From positions 1-33,337 of the forward strand of contig JALFUO010000024.1 of assembly GCA_022784065.1 (NCBI GenBank): DNA of 33,337 bases, read 5' to 3'. Every line of letters begins with the position of its first letter. Positions within the stretch are counted from its first letter, which is position 1. Below are positions 7,658 to 15,891 of the stretch, piece by piece. The stretch comes from Bacteroidales bacterium (GTDB lineage Bacteria > Bacteroidota > Bacteroidia > Bacteroidales > Bacteroidaceae). A program made the translations under genes and the position numbers. The notes below the pieces were generated by a model, which saw only the letters and a program-made list of their open reading frames with translations, had not been told where the DNA came from and ran no database searches.

Positions 7658-9559
7658 ATGGAATTATCATTTTTGATTTTGCTGATACCTTTCCTCTCCT
7701 TCCTCGTTTTGGGAATTTGCGGAAAATGGTTCAGCCACAAAGTGGCAGGGCTTATCGGCACCTGCTGTCTGCTCGCAGTCGCCGCGCTCTCTTACAGCGT
7801 AGCCTTCGAGTATTTCTTCCAGACCGAACGGACTGCCGAGGGCGTGCTTCCCACGCTTGTGCCCTACAACTTCACGTGGCTGCCCTTCTTTGTTGAAGGC
7901 TTGCACTTCGACATGGGCATCATGCTCGACCCGATTTCCGTGATGATGCTGATTGTCATCTCCACCGTGTCGCTCATGGTCCACATTTACTCCTTCGGCT
8001 ATATGCACGGCGAGCGCGGTTTTCAGCGTTACTACGCTTTCCTCAGCCTCTTCACGATGTCGATGCTCGGCCTCGTAGTTGCCACAAATATTTTCCAGAT
8101 GTACCTCTTCTGGGAATTGGTAGGTGTTTCGTCCTATCTGCTCATTGGCTTCTACTTTACTTCGCCCGCAGCGATTGCCGCTTCCAAGAAAGCCTTCATT
8201 GTGACGCGCTTCGCCGATATGTTCTTCCTGATTGGTATCCTCATCTACGGATTCTACTGCCGTTCCTTCGGGTTTGAGTTCAACGAGGCAGGTTTTGCCC
8301 AGGGCAGTTTCATGCTTCCCACGGCTTTGGTGCTGATGTTTATCGGCGGTGCCGGTAAGAGTGCCATGTTCCCCCTGCACATTTGGTTGCCCGATGCTAT
8401 GGAAGGCCCCACACCCGTGTCAGCCCTTATCCACGCTGCTACGATGGTCGTTGCCGGCGTGTTCCAAGTGGCTCGTCTCTTCCCGTTGTGGATACAGTAT
8501 GCCCCCGAGGCTTTGAGCGTCGTGGCTTGGGTGGGCGCGTTCACCGCTTTCTATGCCGCCGCCGTGGCTTGTGCCCAGAGCGACATCAAGCGCGTGCTCG
8601 CCTTCTCTACCATTTCGCAAATCGCCTTTATGATGGTGGCGCTCGGCGTTTGCACCGAGTGGGCTACGGGTCATGAGCACGTGGGCAGCCTCGGCTACAT
8701 GGCTTCCATGTTCCACCTCTTCACCCACGCCATGTTCAAGGCATTGCTCTTCCTCGGCGCGGGCTGCATCATCCACGCCGTGCACAGCAACGAGATGAGC
8801 GCGATGGGCGGATTGCGCAAGTACATGCCCATCACCCACTGGACGTTCCTCATCGCCTGCCTCGCCATCGCCGGCATACCTCCCTTCTCCGGCTTCTTCT
8901 CGAAAGATGAAATCCTCACCGCCGCCTTTGCCTATCACCCCGCAATGGGTTGGATCATGACGGGCATCGCCGCCATGACGGCTTTCTATATGTTCCGCCT
9001 CTACTTCGGCATCTTCTGGGGCACGGAGAATAAGGAACTCCATGCGCACCACACGCCGCACGAGGCTCCCTGGACGATGACATTCCCGCTCATCTTCCTC
9101 GCAGCCGTTACCTGCGTGGCAGGCTTCATTCCCTTCGGCCACTACGTGAGCGCTGACGGTCAGCTCTACGATATCCACCTCGACTGGAACGTTGCAGGCA
9201 CGAGCATCGTGATTGCCGTTGCCTCTATCGCTCTCGCCACCTATATATATATGGGTGAGAAGCAGCCCGTGGCAGAAGCCATGCAGGAAAAGTTCCAGAA
9301 ACTCCACCGCTGGGCTTTCAAGCGCTTCTATATGGACGAGGTGTACCAGTACATCACGCACCGCATCATCTTTGCCCGCATCTCCAAGCCCATCGCATGG
9401 TTCGACCGCCACGTAGTGGACGGCTTCTTCGACTTTCTTGCTTGGGGCACCAATGCCCTTGGCTATCAGATACGCGGCCTGCAGAGCGGCTCCGTTCAGA
9501 AGTACGCTTTCGTGTTCCTCTTGGGTATCATCATCTTGCTCTTAATTATGATATTATAA
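7658..9559 (+). CDS. nuoL: NADH-quinone oxidoreductase subunit L
   Basis: This is the distal antiporter-like proton-pumping subunit, 633 residues with many membrane helices. The Mrp-type core signature WLPDAMEGPTPVSALIHAAT begins at W243. The conserved Glu/Lys helix regions (MYLFWELVGVSSYLLIGFY and GAGKSAMFPLHIW) are present. The last ~100 residues fit the long lateral helix and the terminal membrane helix. Its stop is 3 nt before the nuoM start, so the two are tightly coupled. Confidence 0.97.
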   Translation: MELSFLILLIPFLSFLVLGICGKWFSHKVAGLIGTCCLLAVAALSYSVAFEYFFQTERTAEGVLPTLVPYNFTWLPFFVEGLHFDMGIMLDPISVMMLIVISTVSLMVHIYSFGYMHGERGFQRYYAFLSLFTMSMLGLVVATNIFQMYLFWELVGVSSYLLIGFYFTSPAAIAASKKAFIVTRFADMFFLIGILIYGFYCRSFGFEFNEAGFAQGSFMLPTALVLMFIGGAGKSAMFPLHIWLPDAMEGPTPVSALIHAATMVVAGVFQVARLFPLWIQYAPEALSVVAWVGAFTAFYAAAVACAQSDIKRVLAFSTISQIAFMMVALGVCTEWATGHEHVGSLGYMASMFHLFTHAMFKALLFLGAGCIIHAVHSNEMSAMGGLRKYMPITHWTFLIACLAIAGIPPFSGFFSKDEILTAAFAYHPAMGWIMTGIAAMTAFYMFRLYFGIFWGTENKELHAHHTPHEAPWTMTFPLIFLAAVTCVAGFIPFGHYVSADGQLYDIHLDWNVAGTSIVIAVASIALATYIYMGEKQPVAEAMQEKFQKLHRWAFKRFYMDEVYQYITHRIIFARISKPIAWFDRHVVDGFFDFLAWGTNALGYQIRGLQSGSVQKYAFVFLLGIIILLLIMIL

Positions 9560-9562
9560 GCC

Positions 9563-11101
9563 ATGGATAATATATTGTTCTTATCATCTTTCGTATTCAT
9601 TCCGCTGGTGATGCTCTTCGGCCTCTGGGTGGCCCGCAGCATCAACCAAGTGCGCGGCGTGATGGTGGCAGGCAGCACGGCCTTGCTCGTGCTTTCCGTC
9701 TACCTCACCATACGTTTCCTCGGCGACCGCGCCGCCGGCATCGCCGACGAAATGCTCTATACCGGCGCAATCAGCTGGTTCGAGCCGCTTAACATTAAGT
9801 ATTCCGTGGGCGTAGACGGCATTTCCGTTGCCATGCTCCTGCTTTCGTCCGTGATTGTCTTCACCGGCACGTTTGCTTCTTGGCAGCTCAAGCCGCTCAC
9901 AAAAGAATACTTCCTTTGGTTCACGCTCCTCTCAATGGGTGTGTTCGGCTTCTTCATCACCGTGGACATGTTCGCCATGTTCATGTTCTATGAAATCGCG
10001 CTCATTCCCATGTACCTCCTGATTGGCGTATGGGGCAGCGGCCGCAAGGAATATTCCGCCATGAAGCTCACGCTCATGCTTATGGGCGGTTCCGCTTTCC
10101 TCATGTGCGGCATCTTCGGCATCTTCTACGGATCGGGCGCAGCCACGATGAACATCGTCGAGATTGCCAACCAGACGGGCGGTGCCCACGCCATCGACTT
10201 CACGCAGCAGTGCATCTGGTTCCCGCTCACGTTTATCGGTTTCGGCGTGCTCGGAGCACTCTTCCCCTTCCACACATGGAGCCCCGACGGCCACGCCTCC
10301 GCGCCTACCGCCGTTTCTATGCTCCACGCCGGCGTGCTCATGAAGCTCGGCGGCTACGGCTGCTTCCGCATTGCCATGTACCTCATGCCCGAGGCTGCCA
10401 ACGAACTCGGCTGGATTTTCCTTATCCTCACGGGTATCTCCGTGGTTTACGGTGCTTTCTCCGCCTGCGTGCAGACCGACCTGAAGTATATCAACGCCTA
10501 CTCCTCCGTGTCGCACTGCGGCCTCGTGCTCTTCGCCATTCTGATGCTCAATCAGACGGCCTGCACCGGCGCCGTGCTGCAAATGCTGAGCCACGGTCTG
10601 ATGACGGCCCTGTTCTTTGCCCTCATCGGTATGATTTACGGCCGCACCCACACCCGCGACGTCCGCGAGCTCAACGGCCTGATGCGCATCATGCCCTTCC
10701 TCTCCGTGTGCTACGTCATTGCCGGTCTTGCCAACCTCGGTTTGCCGGGCCTTTCGGGCTTCATCGCTGAAATGACCATCTTCGTAGGTTCATTCCAGAA
10801 CGCCGACACCTTCCACCGCGTGCTTACCATCGTGGCTTGCTCCAGCATCGTTATCACGGCAGTCTATATCCTGCGCCTTGTGGGTAAGATCCTCTACGGC
10901 ACTTGCACCAACGAGCACCACCTCAAGCTCACCGACGCTACTTGGGACGAGCGCTTCGCCGTTATCTGCCTCATCGTGGCCGTGGCAGGCTTGGGTATGG
11001 CTCCGCTTTGGGTGAGCGATATGATCAGCACGGGCGTCGTGCCTATTGTCGACCACATCAAGGACGTGGCTGTCGTTTCCACAAGTAATCCGTTTATGTA
11101 A
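9563..11101 (+). CDS. nuoM: NADH-quinone oxidoreductase subunit M
   Basis: This 512-residue antiporter-like proton pump has about 14 helices. The family motif appears as HTWSPDGHASAPTAVSMLHA near residue 237, followed by GVLMKLGGYG. The Glu of the key helix is in FMFYEIALIPMYLLIG. The form SPDGHASAP differs from the commoner LPDAHTEAP of proteobacteria but keeps the fold signature. Confidence 0.97.
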   Translation: MDNILFLSSFVFIPLVMLFGLWVARSINQVRGVMVAGSTALLVLSVYLTIRFLGDRAAGIADEMLYTGAISWFEPLNIKYSVGVDGISVAMLLLSSVIVFTGTFASWQLKPLTKEYFLWFTLLSMGVFGFFITVDMFAMFMFYEIALIPMYLLIGVWGSGRKEYSAMKLTLMLMGGSAFLMCGIFGIFYGSGAATMNIVEIANQTGGAHAIDFTQQCIWFPLTFIGFGVLGALFPFHTWSPDGHASAPTAVSMLHAGVLMKLGGYGCFRIAMYLMPEAANELGWIFLILTGISVVYGAFSACVQTDLKYINAYSSVSHCGLVLFAILMLNQTACTGAVLQMLSHGLMTALFFALIGMIYGRTHTRDVRELNGLMRIMPFLSVCYVIAGLANLGLPGLSGFIAEMTIFVGSFQNADTFHRVLTIVACSSIVITAVYILRLVGKILYGTCTNEHHLKLTDATWDERFAVICLIVAVAGLGMAPLWVSDMISTGVVPIVDHIKDVAVVSTSNPFM

Positions 11102-11128
11102 TAATCTTAAAACACTTTGACTAAAACA

Positions 11129-12583
11129 ATGGATTATTCGCAATTCTTAATTATGCACGAAGAACTGTCGCTGCTGGCAGTTATCGCCATACTTTTTGTT
11201 GCCGACCTCATCATGTGTCCCGACAAAAAGAGCGGGCGCGGCACGTTCAACACCTGCCTCCCCGTCGTGCTGCTCGCGGCGCACACCCTCCTCAACTTGC
11301 TGCCCTGCTGCGAAGCGGCCGAAACCTCCGCGTTCGGCGGTATGTACCAGTACACGCCGATGATGACCATCATGAAGAGCATTCTCAACGTGGGCACAAT
11401 CATAGTGTTCCTCATGGCGCACAAATGGCTCAGCCGCGAAGAGAACCTCGTGAAGCAGGGAGAGTTCTACCTCCTCACGCTTTTCACGCTCTTCGGCATG
11501 TATCTGATGATTTCCAGCGGTCACTTCCTCATGTTCTTCATCGGCCTTGAACTCGCCTCCGTGCCCATGACGGCACTCGTGGCGTTCGACAAGTGCCGCT
11601 TCGAGAGTGCCGAGGCCGGCGCGAAGTTCATCTTGCTCGCCCTCTTCTCCAGCGCGTTGCTCCTCTATGGCGTGTCGCTCATCTACGGAGCCACGGGCAC
11701 GCTCTATTTCAGCGAAATCGGCGCATTGCTTTCGGGCAACAGCGTGCTGAGCATCTTCGGTCTCGTGCTCTTCATCTCGGGCATGGGCTTCAAGATATCG
11801 CTCGTTCCCTTCCACCTCTGGACGGCCGACACCTATGAAGGCGCGCCTACCGTGGTGACGGGTTATCTCAGCGTCATCTCCAAAGGCTCTGCCGCCTTCG
11901 TGCTGATGACCGTGCTGATGAAAGCCTTTGGCACCTGCGCCCTCGTTGAGGCTTGGAACGTGGGGCTCTTCTGGATCATCATTGCCTCAATCACCATCGC
12001 CAACCTCTTCGCCATTCGTCAGAAGAACCTCAAGCGATTTATGGCTTTCTCAGCCATTTCGCAGGCTGGTTACCTCATTCTCGGCGTGATGGACGGCACG
12101 GCGCAGGGCATGACCTCACTCGTGTTCTACCTCCTCGTCTACATGGCCGCCAACCTCGGCGCCTTCGTTGTGATGACCACGATTGAGCAGAACTCCGGCA
12201 AGATTGGCATCGACGACTACGACGGACTCTACCAGACCAACCCCAAGCTCGCGTTCCTCATGACGCTCTGCTTGTTCTCCCTGGCAGGTATCCCGCCGTT
12301 CGCCGGCTTCTTCTCCAAGTTCTTCGTGTTTATGGCTGCTTTCAAGGCCGGCTTCCACCTCCTTGTGTTCATTGCCTTGGTAAATACGGTGATTTCGCTC
12401 TACTACTACCTGCTCATCGTCAAGGCCATGTACATCAAGCCCAACGACAACCCCATCGCCACGTTCCAGAGCGACGGCTACACCCGCGTAGCCCTCTTCC
12501 TGAGCATTCTCGGCGTGATTGTCCTCGGCATCGGCGGCGTGTTCTACAACTACCTCGACCTTTTCAGCTACGGCATCAACTAA
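11129..12583 (+). CDS. nuoN: NADH-quinone oxidoreductase subunit N
   Basis: This is the last subunit of the operon: 484 residues, about 14 membrane helices, the antiporter-like pump next to NuoK. The core motif is [20 protein letters not shown], and the Glu-bearing helix is [21 protein letters not shown] 11129 is preferred to an in-frame TTG at 11117. A strong hairpin terminator follows 21 nt after the stop. No nuoE, nuoF or nuoG is present anywhere in the window. Confidence 0.96.
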   Translation: MDYSQFLIMHEELSLLAVIAILFVADLIMCPDKKSGRGTFNTCLPVVLLAAHTLLNLLPCCEAAETSAFGGMYQYTPMMTIMKSILNVGTIIVFLMAHKWLSREENLVKQGEFYLLTLFTLFGMYLMISSGHFLMFFIGLELASVPMTALVAFDKCRFESAEAGAKFILLALFSSALLLYGVSLIYGATGTLYFSEIGALLSGNSVLSIFGLVLFISGMGFKISLVPFHLWTADTYEGAPTVVTGYLSVISKGSAAFVLMTVLMKAFGTCALVEAWNVGLFWIIIASITIANLFAIRQKNLKRFMAFSAISQAGYLILGVMDGTAQGMTSLVFYLLVYMAANLGAFVVMTTIEQNSGKIGIDDYDGLYQTNPKLAFLMTLCLFSLAGIPPFAGFFSKFFVFMAAFKAGFHLLVFIALVNTVISLYYYLLIVKAMYIKPNDNPIATFQSDGYTRVALFLSILGVIVLGIGGVFYNYLDLFSYGIN

Positions 12584-12604
12584 GCCTTAGTTGCAAAATA
12601 TCAG

Positions 12605-12638
12605 AAAAACGGAGTGTCCGCGCGGGCACTCCGTTTTT
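12605..12638 (+). terminator. Terminator of the nuo operon
   Basis: AAAAACGGAGTGTCC (12605-12619) pairs with GGGCACTCCGTTTTT (12624-12638), a 15-bp stem with one G-T wobble and a 4-nt loop, ending in a T run. The A/T-symmetric ends mean it could act in both directions. Confidence 0.85.
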
Positions 12639-12691
12639 GGTTATGGATATTTCCTTTGGTCTCACGAGTAGTGGCTGGTGAAATGACTGTG

Positions 12692-13012
12692 GCGGGCTGT
12701 AAGCCCAAATGTTGCCCTTAGCCCGGGGCAGCGCCCCGGGGAAACGCACGCCGCGTTTAATACATTTGGCATTTTTGAGCTGGCTCAAAAATGCCACGCG
12801 CCGAAAGCGCGTAACCCTCTTCGTCACACGGGGCGTTGCCCCTCATAAAGCAGATTGCTCTTTTCATAATGTCGGCCGCACTCGGCAATCCAAGCAAGCT
12901 TGATTGCCCTCGTTTGCACGACATTTCAGAGCGTGACACTTTTATTAATGCACCGTCGCCCACCCCGGGGCGCTGCCCTGGGCTAGGTGCAACATTTGGG
13001 CTTTCAGCCCGC
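12692..13012. mobile_element. 321-bp MITE-like element with 50-bp inverted ends
   Basis: The left arm 12692-12741 (begins GCGGGCTGTAAGCCC, ends GCGCCCCGGGG) and right arm 12963-13012 are inverted copies with 4 mismatches in 50. Inside are further stems: TGGCATTTTTGAGC with GCTCAAAAATGCCA, and GGCAATC with GATTGCC. No transposase gene is present and no clear target duplication is seen. It sits between convergent genes, nuoN and the minus-strand oxidoreductase. Short frames through it look spurious. It could also be a structured RNA or a large bidirectional terminator-like repeat. Confidence 0.65.
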
Positions 13013-13034
13013 TTCAACCTATTATTCTTTGTAA

Positions 13035-13622
13035 TTATTTCTTCACCAACCTCCCCGCCGCTTTACGGCATCTCTTCAACACCCGTTCCGGCAACCCTTT
13101 CTTTCCTTTCGTTCCCCCTTTCTCTATCGTTGCCACAATCTTAAATCCGCTGTATTTGCACACCTCCTTCATCGCCCTTATCGCGCCGTGGCTCTGATGC
13201 AGCAGAATGTTGAAGGGCCATGGCGTGGTGGACGTGCTCATCAGTACGCACCGCTTCCCCTTGTGCAAGGGCAGGGGCAGTCCTAAGGAGTTCTCATCCA
13301 TAAGGCCATATACCAAGCGGTCGAATAGCAGTTTCAGCGTACCCGGCATATTGCCCCAGTAACACGGGGCGGCAACCGCCAGCGCGTCGGCCGCTTTGAT
13401 TTTTTCCAATACCCGTTGCGCGTCGTCCTCCGGCAGCACGCACGCGTGCCTCGATCGGCACGCCATACACCCCGTGCAGGGCCGCACCGTGAGAGCCTGC
13501 ACCCAAATTTCTTCTACCTCCGCCCCGAGGCGTTCCGCCTCCTGTTTCAGCGTGCCGGCCATAAGCGCGATGTTGCCAGAGCGGCGCGGGCTGGCGTTTA
13601 AGATGAGCAGTTTCATTCCCAT
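13035..13622 (-). CDS. Flavodoxin-fold NAD(P)H-dependent oxidoreductase
   Basis: This protein of about 195 residues has the FMN-binding start MKLLILNASPRRSGN, the Cys-rich segment CTGCMACRSRHACVLPEDD typical of the iron-sulfur-flavoprotein-like NADPH-dependent FMN reductases, and the flavin loop AAPCYWGNMPGTLKLLFDR. It would transfer electrons from a nicotinamide to small acceptors; the substrate is unknown. ATG 13622 is used (MGMKLL), with ATG 13616 equally possible. The start lies 12 nt after the rhodanese stop, so the two are probably in one transcript. Confidence 0.88.
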   Translation of the reverse strand: MGMKLLILNASPRRSGNIALMAGTLKQEAERLGAEVEEIWVQALTVRPCTGCMACRSRHACVLPEDDAQRVLEKIKAADALAVAAPCYWGNMPGTLKLLFDRLVYGLMDENSLGLPLPLHKGKRCVLMSTSTTPWPFNILLHQSHGAIRAMKEVCKYSGFKIVATIEKGGTKGKKGLPERVLKRCRKAAGRLVKK

Positions 13623-13634
13623 ATTGGTGATCAA

Positions 13635-14021
13635 TCAGCGCACCACGGGCCTGCCCTCGCTTGTCCACTGCAAATAGCCGCCCTTCATGTCGAACACGCG
13701 GAAACCCTCGCGTCTCATTTTCGAGGCAGCGGCATTGCTGCGCCGTCCGCTCCGGCAATATATATAATAGGTATGGTCCTTATCGAGTTTGGCCATGCCC
13801 TCGCTGAACGCAGAAGGGTTGAGCCAGTCCAGATTTATGGCTTTTGCCAAATGTCCGGCAGCAAATTCGTCGGGCTGGCGCACGTCGAGGATAACGGCGG
13901 CAGAGTCCGCTTCGGCGGCCGCGATAAACTCTTGCGGAGTAAGCACCTCAACACCGTTTTGCGCCGTGCAGCCCGAGCAAAGCCCGAGCGCGGCCATGAG
14001 AGAAAAGAATAGATTTTTCAT
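13635..14021 (-). CDS. Rhodanese-like domain lipoprotein
   Basis: This is a 128-residue, single-domain rhodanese. The substrate Cys is in the active loop CRSGRRS, and the N-terminal signature DVRQPDEF is present. Rhodaneses carry sulfane sulfur on this Cys. The first 18 residues form a signal peptide ending LCSGC, a weak lipobox with Cys at -3, so it is probably exported and may be lipid-anchored. It is the middle gene of the trio, 48 nt after the thioredoxin gene. Export of the rhodanese while its thioredoxin neighbour is cytoplasmic is slightly odd. Confidence 0.88.
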   Translation of the reverse strand: MKNLFFSLMAALGLCSGCTAQNGVEVLTPQEFIAAAEADSAAVILDVRQPDEFAAGHLAKAINLDWLNPSAFSEGMAKLDKDHTYYIYCRSGRRSNAAASKMRREGFRVFDMKGGYLQWTSEGRPVVR

Positions 14022-14069
14022 ATTGAAAGATTTAGTTGTTGGGTTTCAGATGACGAGTTTGCTTGTTTA

Positions 14070-14378
14070 CTAAAAACTCGTTGTAAGATACGAGCGCACA
14101 ATGCGCACCAAGTAGTCTTTCGCCACCACGCCGCTTTGCCGCCAAAGCATCTCGCCGTTCCTGAAAATCATGAGCGTAGGCACGGAGCGGATGCCGTAGC
14201 GCGCGGCTGTGGCCTCGTGCTTGTCCACGTCCACCTTCACGATACGCACCGCATCGCCCAGTTCCGCTTTCGCTTCCAAGAGGATAGGGTGCATCATCTT
14301 GCAGGGCTGGCACCAAGTGGCAAAGAAATCCGCGAGCACCAGCTGCCCGGAGGAAATCACATCGTTAAACTGTTCCAT
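14070..14378 (-). CDS. Thioredoxin (WCQPC active site)
   Basis: This 102-residue single-domain thioredoxin has the fold signatures LVLADFFATWCQPCK, VKVDVDKHEATAARYGIRSVPT (cis-Pro loop) and a C-terminal helix. The active site is WCQPC, not the standard WCGPC; a changed middle residue usually shifts the redox potential. There is no signal peptide, so it is cytoplasmic. ATG 14378 is preferred to a TTG 15 nt upstream. It begins the minus-strand trio and sits directly behind a good promoter. Confidence 0.93.
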   Translation of the reverse strand: MEQFNDVISSGQLVLADFFATWCQPCKMMHPILLEAKAELGDAVRIVKVDVDKHEATAARYGIRSVPTLMIFRNGEMLWRQSGVVAKDYLVRIVRSYLTTSF

Positions 14379-14402
14379 ATAATATAGTATCAATTATCAC
14401 TG

Positions 14403-14434
14403 CAAAAGTATATAATAAGAATTATCTGCGCAAA
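14403..14434 (-). promoter_or_regulatory. Promoter of the thioredoxin-rhodanese-oxidoreductase operon
   Basis: Read on the minus strand, TTTG (complement of 14431-14434) and TACTTTTG (complement of 14403-14410) are separated by 20 nt, both exact consensus matches. The start site would be about 18 nt before ATG 14378. The -33 box lies at the outer edge of the large palindromic element at 14424-14780. Confidence 0.7.
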
Positions 14435-14780
14435 CTGTTCCGCGTATCTTATATGAGCGGAGCGCGTTGCTCGGACAGATTTTTTCCTTTCATATTAGAA
14501 AATTTTCCCTAAGTCCGTGATAATTTTCACGCTCTGCGCAGAAATAGTTTGTTACAAAGTTTGTAACACGTATTACAAACTTTGTAACATATGTTAGAAA
14601 CTTTGTAACAAGCGTTACAAACTTTGTAATAAAAAATCTCTTATAGGTTAGGAAAAAATGTCTGCGCAAAGCGTGAAAAATCTCTTATAAGACAGGAAAA
14701 AATATCTCCGAGCAACGCGCTGCGCTTATATATGTTACTTGTGCGAACCATATAAGCAACTCTCTATACGCTGCGCAGAT
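14424..14780. repeat. Nested palindromic element with a four-unit palindrome array
   Basis: The centre has four 17-bp palindromes, GTTACAAAGTTTGTAAC and variants, starting at 14551, 14572, 14593 and 14614 (exact 21-bp period). Around them are inverted arms: 14524-14542 with 14661-14679 (one mismatch in 19), 14451-14474 with 14708-14731 (two mismatches in 24), and ATCTGCGCA 14424-14432 with 14772-14780. No transposase or trustworthy ORF is present. A sister array is at 31084-31163. It resembles a minisatellite-bearing MITE or a multi-site protein-binding locus. Confidence 0.75.
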
Positions 14781-15029
14781 ACTTTTTGATATTTCTCTGA
14801 AATGTTCTATTTATCTTGAATTTTGGTAGTTTTTGTTGCGAGTTGGCAAAAAAATCGCCCATTAAGTGTAAAATTGTCGTTAAATTCGGGGGGGGTATTT
14901 GCAAAATGCGGTTTTTTATGTAGATTTGTTGCGTTATTTTGCTGTGGAAGCACGATTTTGTTAAGTTTTAGTGATAGAAAAATAGGCAGTATCCTGTCCT
15001 TTGAATTGTTAACGATAAATCACAGAACT

Positions 15030-15533
15030 ATGTTTCGCCAGTTATACATATCAGCATTGTGCTATTTGGGCTTTGGAATCGATATTGACCACAACGGTCC
15101 ATATCCGGCTTTTATGCTCTCAAACCTCGAACCGTATAAGTTCGTATTTCGCGGCAAGCAGTTCCTTTCGATAGAGAGCCTATTTCAAGGATTGAAGTAT
15201 CGCGACATCGCGCAGCAGAACCGCGTTTTTGGAAAAGTAGGCATTGACGCGAAAGTGCGCCGTGCGCGGTCCAATTGGCAGGCAAGCCAGACGCTGTATT
15301 GGCAGGGAGAGCCGATGGGGCGCCATTCGAAGGAATATAAAGACTTTATCGATGAAGCCTACGCCGCCCTTGCCGCTAACAGCGACTTTTGCGAGGCACT
15401 GCTCGCCACGGGCAACAAATGCCTTTATAATTCATACGCCAAAACCAATTCCTCCAAAACCGTTCTCACCGCCAAAGAGCAGTGCAAGGCCCTTATGCGC
15501 CTGCGCAAAAAACTGAAAGATAGCGCACCGTGA
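15030..15533 (+). CDS. NADAR-family protein (YbiA-like fold)
   Basis: This 167-residue protein shows the NADAR layout: AFMLSNLEPYKFVFRGKQFLS near the start, then SIESLFQGLKYRD, then the tail KCLYNSYAKTNSSKTVLTAKEQ. NADAR proteins act on ADP-ribose-linked substrates, and some members remove ADP-ribose from guanine in DNA. ATG 15030 begins MFRQLYIS; the frame stays open upstream to 14823, but that part looks non-coding. No DarT-like partner, riboflavin gene or phage gene is nearby. The family call comes from motif pattern only. The substrate is not predictable. Confidence 0.72.
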   Translation: MFRQLYISALCYLGFGIDIDHNGPYPAFMLSNLEPYKFVFRGKQFLSIESLFQGLKYRDIAQQNRVFGKVGIDAKVRRARSNWQASQTLYWQGEPMGRHSKEYKDFIDEAYAALAANSDFCEALLATGNKCLYNSYAKTNSSKTVLTAKEQCKALMRLRKKLKDSAP

Positions 15534-15578
15534 GGGTAGAGCGGCACCGCCATGCCGCCCGCACCCAATAAAGCCTGC

Positions 15579-15625
15579 GCCTCGGGCGCGTAACTCATTA
15601 TTACCAGTGGTTACGCGCCCGAGGC
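15579..15625. other. Long perfect hairpin in the NADAR-exbB spacer
   Basis: GCCTCGGGCGCGTAAC (15579-15594) and GTTACGCGCCCGAGGC (15610-15625) form a perfect 16-bp stem with a 15-nt loop. No T run follows, so it may be a dispersed repeat or an RNA-protecting hairpin and not a classical terminator. The remainder of 15534-15780 shows no gene. Confidence 0.55.
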
Positions 15626-15780
15626 ATATCTATAAAGACGTGCATCTCCGCTCCTTGCTTCTTGCGGCGCGTTGCGCGGATATCCTTGCATTTTCCCTGT
15701 AAATCTTCAAAAAGGGGCTTTATCATATAAGATAATGAAAAAATAACACGATAAATTTACGTTGTGTATTGATTATTTCC

Positions 15781-15788
15781 TATCTTTG
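15781..15788 (+). promoter_or_regulatory. -7 box of the exbB operon promoter
   Basis: TATCTTTG is an exact TAnnTTTG match about 100 nt before exbB. The -33 position holds only a weak TTTA, so confidence is moderate. Confidence 0.45.
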
Positions 15789-15891
15789 CCCTGCAAAGAG
15801 TGCGAAAAAACGGGTTGGCTTGCCAACTCGACGTTACAAAATCAAATAAACCAATTCATTATTATCTACAAACCACAAATCATTTAACAAA

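Noticed and set aside
12836-13144. 102-codon frame over the right half of the 321-bp element
   Set aside because: It crosses the inverted arm and runs antisense into the oxidoreductase gene; its composition is not protein-like.
14549-14632. CRISPR array
   Set aside because: The 17-bp units are palindromes with only 4-nt linkers, so there are no spacers, and no cas genes are near.
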